7,480 bases of DNA. Source: Blastocatellia bacterium. GTDB lineage: Bacteria > Acidobacteriota > Blastocatellia > Pyrinomonadales > Pyrinomonadaceae. The stretch is from NCBI GenBank assembly GCA_013695195.1, contig JACDAY010000369.1, positions 1 through 7,480 on the forward strand, given 5' to 3'. The notes beneath the pieces were generated by a model. It made no database searches. It had not been told where the DNA came from and saw nothing but the letters and a program-made list of their open reading frames with translations. Numbering within the stretch: position 1 is the stretch's first letter; every line of letters begins with the position of its first letter. A program made the translations under genes and the position numbers. Below are positions 5,082 through 7,480 of the stretch, in pieces.

Positions 5082-6038
5082 ATGAAAGCTGTAAGAATTC
5101 ATGAATTTGGGGGAGCTGAGAATCTGCGCATTGATGAGATCGACAAGCCTACGCCCGGAGCGGACGAGGTTTTAATCAAAACGGCCGCTGCCGGAATTAA
5201 TTTCGCGGACACTATGCTTCGGCAAAACAAATATCTTTTTTCGCCTGAACTGCCTTTTACGTTAGGTTTTGAAGTTGCAGGCACGATTGAGGCTGTCGGC
5301 GAAGGTGTTAAGCATCTTCAAACCGGACAGCGTGTTCTGGCAACGATCCGCGGCGGCGGATATGCGGAATACGCGGTTGCAAACGCCTCCACTGTTGTTC
5401 CGATACCGGAGAAACTCGACTTTGGCGAAGCTACCGCGCTTTTAATCCAGGGCCTGACCGCAATCGGCCTTCTTGTCGATCTCAAAGCAGGGCAGACTAT
5501 TTTAATTCATGCAGCAGCGGGTGGCGTCGGCACGTTGCTTGTGCAGCTTGCAAAACGGCGCGGAGCTACAGTCATTGGTACCGCCTCGAATGAAGAGAAA
5601 CTTCAAAAAGTCGTGGCTTTAGGAGCTGATTTTGCCATTAACTACACCGATACGGATTGGACCGAACAGGTTTTAGAGGCGACCGGAAATAACGGCGTCG
5701 AGGTCATCATAGAAATGGTTGGCGGCGAAGTCGGCAGACAGAATTTAAAGATTTTGGCCATTGGCGGAACACTGCACGTGTACGGCGCGGCGAGCGGCGA
5801 AGATTTTCAAATATCAGCGCTTGGCGTTTTATTTAATATGCACACCGTCAAAGGCTATAATCTTAATCGTGAAAAGCCCGAAAACCTCGTAAAATATACC
5901 GGCGAGCTGATGGCTTTAATAGACGAAGACCTGCTGCAGATTTCGGTTACCGAATTTCCGTTGGAAAAAGCAGCGGATGCGCACAAAGCAATTGAAAGCA
6001 GAAAAACAACCGGGAAAGTCGTACTGACGAATGCATAA
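5082..6038 (+). CDS. NADPH:quinone reductase-like zinc-less medium-chain oxidoreductase
   Basis: This 318-residue protein has the standard length of the quinone oxidoreductase (QOR) family, which reduces quinones or the double bond of enones with NADPH in the cytosol. The GroES-like N-terminus includes 'DEVLIKTAAAGINFADTMLR' (28-47), with Asn-Phe-Ala-Asp where zinc enzymes carry the catalytic Cys, so it is zinc-independent. 'LPFTLGFEVAGTIEAVGEGV' (57-76) is the typical QOR strand region. The cofactor loop 'AAAGGVG' (144-150) fits the AxxGGxG pattern of NADPH-using QORs. The end 'IESRKTTGKVVLTNA' is also typical. The ATG at 5082 gives the family start 'MKAVRIHEFGG'. No Shine-Dalgarno site is visible, and the leader instead carries the hairpin and AACTCAAA element. 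It is a distant paralogue of the upstream reductase, separated by 140 bases of palindromic DNA. The aldo/keto reductase follows after 19 bases, so those two are surely co-transcribed. Confidence 0.93.
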   Translation: MKAVRIHEFGGAENLRIDEIDKPTPGADEVLIKTAAAGINFADTMLRQNKYLFSPELPFTLGFEVAGTIEAVGEGVKHLQTGQRVLATIRGGGYAEYAVANASTVVPIPEKLDFGEATALLIQGLTAIGLLVDLKAGQTILIHAAAGGVGTLLVQLAKRRGATVIGTASNEEKLQKVVALGADFAINYTDTDWTEQVLEATGNNGVEVIIEMVGGEVGRQNLKILAIGGTLHVYGAASGEDFQISALGVLFNMHTVKGYNLNREKPENLVKYTGELMALIDEDLLQISVTEFPLEKAADAHKAIESRKTTGKVVLTNA

Positions 6039-6057
6039 GTAGGGAAGTGTTGAGAAT

Positions 6058-7044
6058 ATGCTATATAGAAAACTAAGGGATCTTGAAGTTTCAGCTGTCG
6101 GACTCGGCTGCATGGGGATGTCGGAATTCTATTCGGGACGCGACGATGAGGAATCGATCGCGACTATTCACCGGGCTTTGGAGCTCGGAGTAAATTTTCT
6201 TGATACGGCCGATATGTACGGGCCTTTTAAGAATGAGGAGCTTATTTCGAAAGCGATAAAAGGCAAGCGTGACAAATTTATCCTAGCGACAAAATTTGGC
6301 ATCGTCCGCGACGCCAGCGATCCGGGCGTACGCGGTATTAGCGGCCGGCCCGAATATGTAAAAAAATCGGTTGAGGGCAGTCTTCGCCGTTTGGGTATAG
6401 ACGAAATCGATCTTTATTATCAACATCGTGTCGATCCGCAAACGCCGGTCGAGGAAACGGTCGGTGCAATGTCGAGGCTGATCGAAGAAGGGAAGATACG
6501 GCATATCGGCCTTTCGGAAGCTTCGGCGGAAACTTTGAAAAAGGCGTCGGCGGTTCACGAGATCACAGCTCTGCAAAGCGAATATTCTCTTTGGACACGC
6601 GATGTGGAAGATAACGGCGTTTTGGAAACCTGCTTCGAATTGGGAATAGGCTTTGTTGCGTATTCACCGCTTGGACGCGGTTTTTTGTCGGGAGAGATCA
6701 AAAATTTCGAAGAGCTGGCTGAGGAGGACTACCGGCGTCAATCGCCGCGTTTTCAGGACGGAAATTTTGAGAAAAATATCGCGCTAGTCGGCAAGATCGA
6801 GGATATTGCGAAGGAAAAGGGAATTACGGCATCGCAGCTTGCAATTGCATGGACGCTTGCCCAAGGCGATAATATTGTGCCGATTCCCGGAACCAAACGC
6901 CGCAAATACCTGGAGCAAAACGCAAAATCAGTGAATGTTGAACTGAGCATTGACGATCTGGACCGCATCGAAGAAGTGTTCCCGAAGGACGCAGCGGCAG
7001 GTTTGCGTTATCCCGAAACGATGATGAAAAGCGTAAACGCTTGA
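6058..7044 (+). CDS. Aldo/keto reductase, AKR13-like
   Basis: This 328-residue cytosolic NADPH-dependent enzyme reduces aldehydes and ketones to alcohols. The (beta/alpha)8 barrel markers are present: 'GLGCMGMSEFY' near the N-terminus, and a complete catalytic tetrad of Asp49 and Tyr54 ('FLDTADMYG'), Lys79 ('ATKFG') and His123 ('YYQHR'). The 'YSPLGRGFLSG' segment and the NADPH phosphate-binding stretch 'IPGTKRRKYLEQN' (276-288) are also clear. The 'GCMGMS' and 'YQHRVDP' motifs resemble the AKR13 group (YakC-like). The ATG at 6058 follows AGGGAAG (6041-6047) by 10 bases. The upstream reductase stops 19 bases earlier, making this the last gene of the likely operon. Its final codons overlap the left arm of the 132-bp palindrome. 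Together with the two QOR-type enzymes it suggests detoxification of reactive carbonyls, though the substrate is not shown. Confidence 0.95.
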   Translation: MLYRKLRDLEVSAVGLGCMGMSEFYSGRDDEESIATIHRALELGVNFLDTADMYGPFKNEELISKAIKGKRDKFILATKFGIVRDASDPGVRGISGRPEYVKKSVEGSLRRLGIDEIDLYYQHRVDPQTPVEETVGAMSRLIEEGKIRHIGLSEASAETLKKASAVHEITALQSEYSLWTRDVEDNGVLETCFELGIGFVAYSPLGRGFLSGEIKNFEELAEEDYRRQSPRFQDGNFEKNIALVGKIEDIAKEKGITASQLAIAWTLAQGDNIVPIPGTKRRKYLEQNAKSVNVELSIDDLDRIEEVFPKDAAAGLRYPETMMKSVNA

Positions 7045-7170
7045 CTGGAACGCTGTGCGCCCTCGCCTGCTAGCGACCTCGGACTCTAGACTAGTGGAAT
7101 AAATTTTTTCTAGATTGCAGGAAGCAATCTTGCAGGCGCGGGCGCCTGCGTTCCAGTCAAGCGTTTTTTT
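7035..7170. repeat. Composite 132-bp palindrome with T-run, terminator-like or MITE/REP-like
   Basis: Perfect 19-base ends (7035-7053 and 7148-7166) are inverted copies. Inside them, 7057-7070 and 7132-7145 are inverted copies at 13 of 14 positions, and TCTAGA recurs at 7085-7090 and 7109-7114. Two local hairpins nest in the right half: AGATTGC/GCAATCT (7112-7130) and GCAGGCG/CGCCTGC (7132-7149, loop CGGG). Seven T (7164-7170) follow the right arm, so on the + strand it would act as a terminator for the operon. Its length and near-symmetry also fit a non-autonomous mobile hairpin element. No flanking target duplication is evident. The left arm covers the last codons and stop of the aldo/keto reductase, and the T-run ends at the next ATG. 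Confidence 0.75.
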
Positions 7171-7480
7171 ATGAATGAGTATTTACAACCGACCGAGTTT
7201 TTGAATTTCAACGATCCGACCGTTCGCGAATTCGCCGAACTGCACGCTGCCGGTGCGAAAACTGACATTGAAAAAGCTGTGAATCTTTATTATGCAGTTC
7301 GCGATGGCTTCCAATATGATCCTTATGTTCTTGATTTGCGGCGGGAAGGTTTAAGGGCGAGCAGATTGCTGACTAAGACGCGGGGTTACTGCGTCGAAAA
7401 AGCAATCCTGCTTGCCGCGTCGGCGAGGGCGGCCGGTGTTCCGAGCCGTCTGAGTTTTTACATTGTTCGCAATCACATAG
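7171..7480 (+). CDS. Transglutaminase-like (papain-fold) protein, N-terminal part (3' end outside window)
   Basis: The 103 codons visible here form the first half of a transglutaminase-like domain protein (PF01841 type). 'NLYYAVRDGFQYDPYVLD' (38-55) matches the family's 'VRD-x-IxYxPY' segment. 'TRGYCVEKAILLAASARAAGVPSR' (70-93) carries the putative catalytic nucleophile Cys74, followed by the typical helix and GVPSR turn. The His and Asp of the triad would lie beyond the window edge. Bacterial members are usually cysteine proteases or amidases acting on peptides rather than cross-linking enzymes, so the substrate is open. No signal peptide is seen. The ATG at 7171 fits the family N-terminus ('MNEYLQPTEFL') but has no Shine-Dalgarno site; the seven T of the preceding palindrome touch it directly. 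No convincing promoter is seen, so its expression is unclear. Confidence 0.85.
   Translation, partial: MNEYLQPTEFLNFNDPTVREFAELHAAGAKTDIEKAVNLYYAVRDGFQYDPYVLDLRREGLRASRLLTKTRGYCVEKAILLAASARAAGVPSRLSFYIVRNHI

Overview
The window is ordinary bacterial chromosome of roughly 50 % GC. All seven protein genes lie on the + strand. Free-standing palindromes rich in CGCCTGCG-type sequence, weak or absent Shine-Dalgarno sites on several genes, and the gene complement would fit an Acidobacteriota/Blastocatellia-like organism. That placement is an impression from sequence style, not something the window proves.

Layout. (1) 1-906 is the C-terminal ~300 residues of Lon protease, cut by the left edge, followed by a terminator-like hairpin. 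(2) 1113-2921 is a secreted MltD-like lytic transglycosylase with C-terminal LysM repeats, closed by a clear intrinsic terminator at 2965-3001. (3) 3153-3371 is a 72-residue, extremely acidic, proline-rich small protein. It starts at TTG behind a perfect AGGAGG and is not recognised as any family. (4) 3438-7044 is a probable operon: an Rrf2-family (YwnA-like) regulator, two zinc-less medium-chain (quinone/enone-type) reductases and an AKR13-type aldo/keto reductase. (5) From 7171 to the right edge lies the N-terminal half of a transglutaminase-like protein with its catalytic cysteine.

The most coherent system is region 4. The Rrf2 gene has a TTGACA promoter whose -10 lies in the centre of a perfect 7-7-7 inverted repeat (TTGTAAC/GTTACAA) that ends two bases before the ATG. 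This suggests autorepression and a nearly leaderless mRNA. The regulator lacks the IscR/NsrR three-cysteine iron-sulphur pattern but has a cysteine in the YwnA/HypR-like 'CPxGK' position. Three NAD(P)H reductases for carbonyls, enones or quinones follow it. Together they suggest a thiol-switch-controlled electrophile or quinone detoxification operon (inference).

The non-coding DNA is also structured. Both reductase genes are preceded by the same small element, a 5-bp stem with a YAAA loop followed by AACTCAAA; the stem sequences differ between the copies but stay paired. A 29-bp-arm imperfect palindrome sits between the two reductases. A 132-bp composite palindrome with perfect 19-bp ends overlaps the stop codon of the aldo/keto reductase, and its T-run abuts the ATG of the transglutaminase gene.
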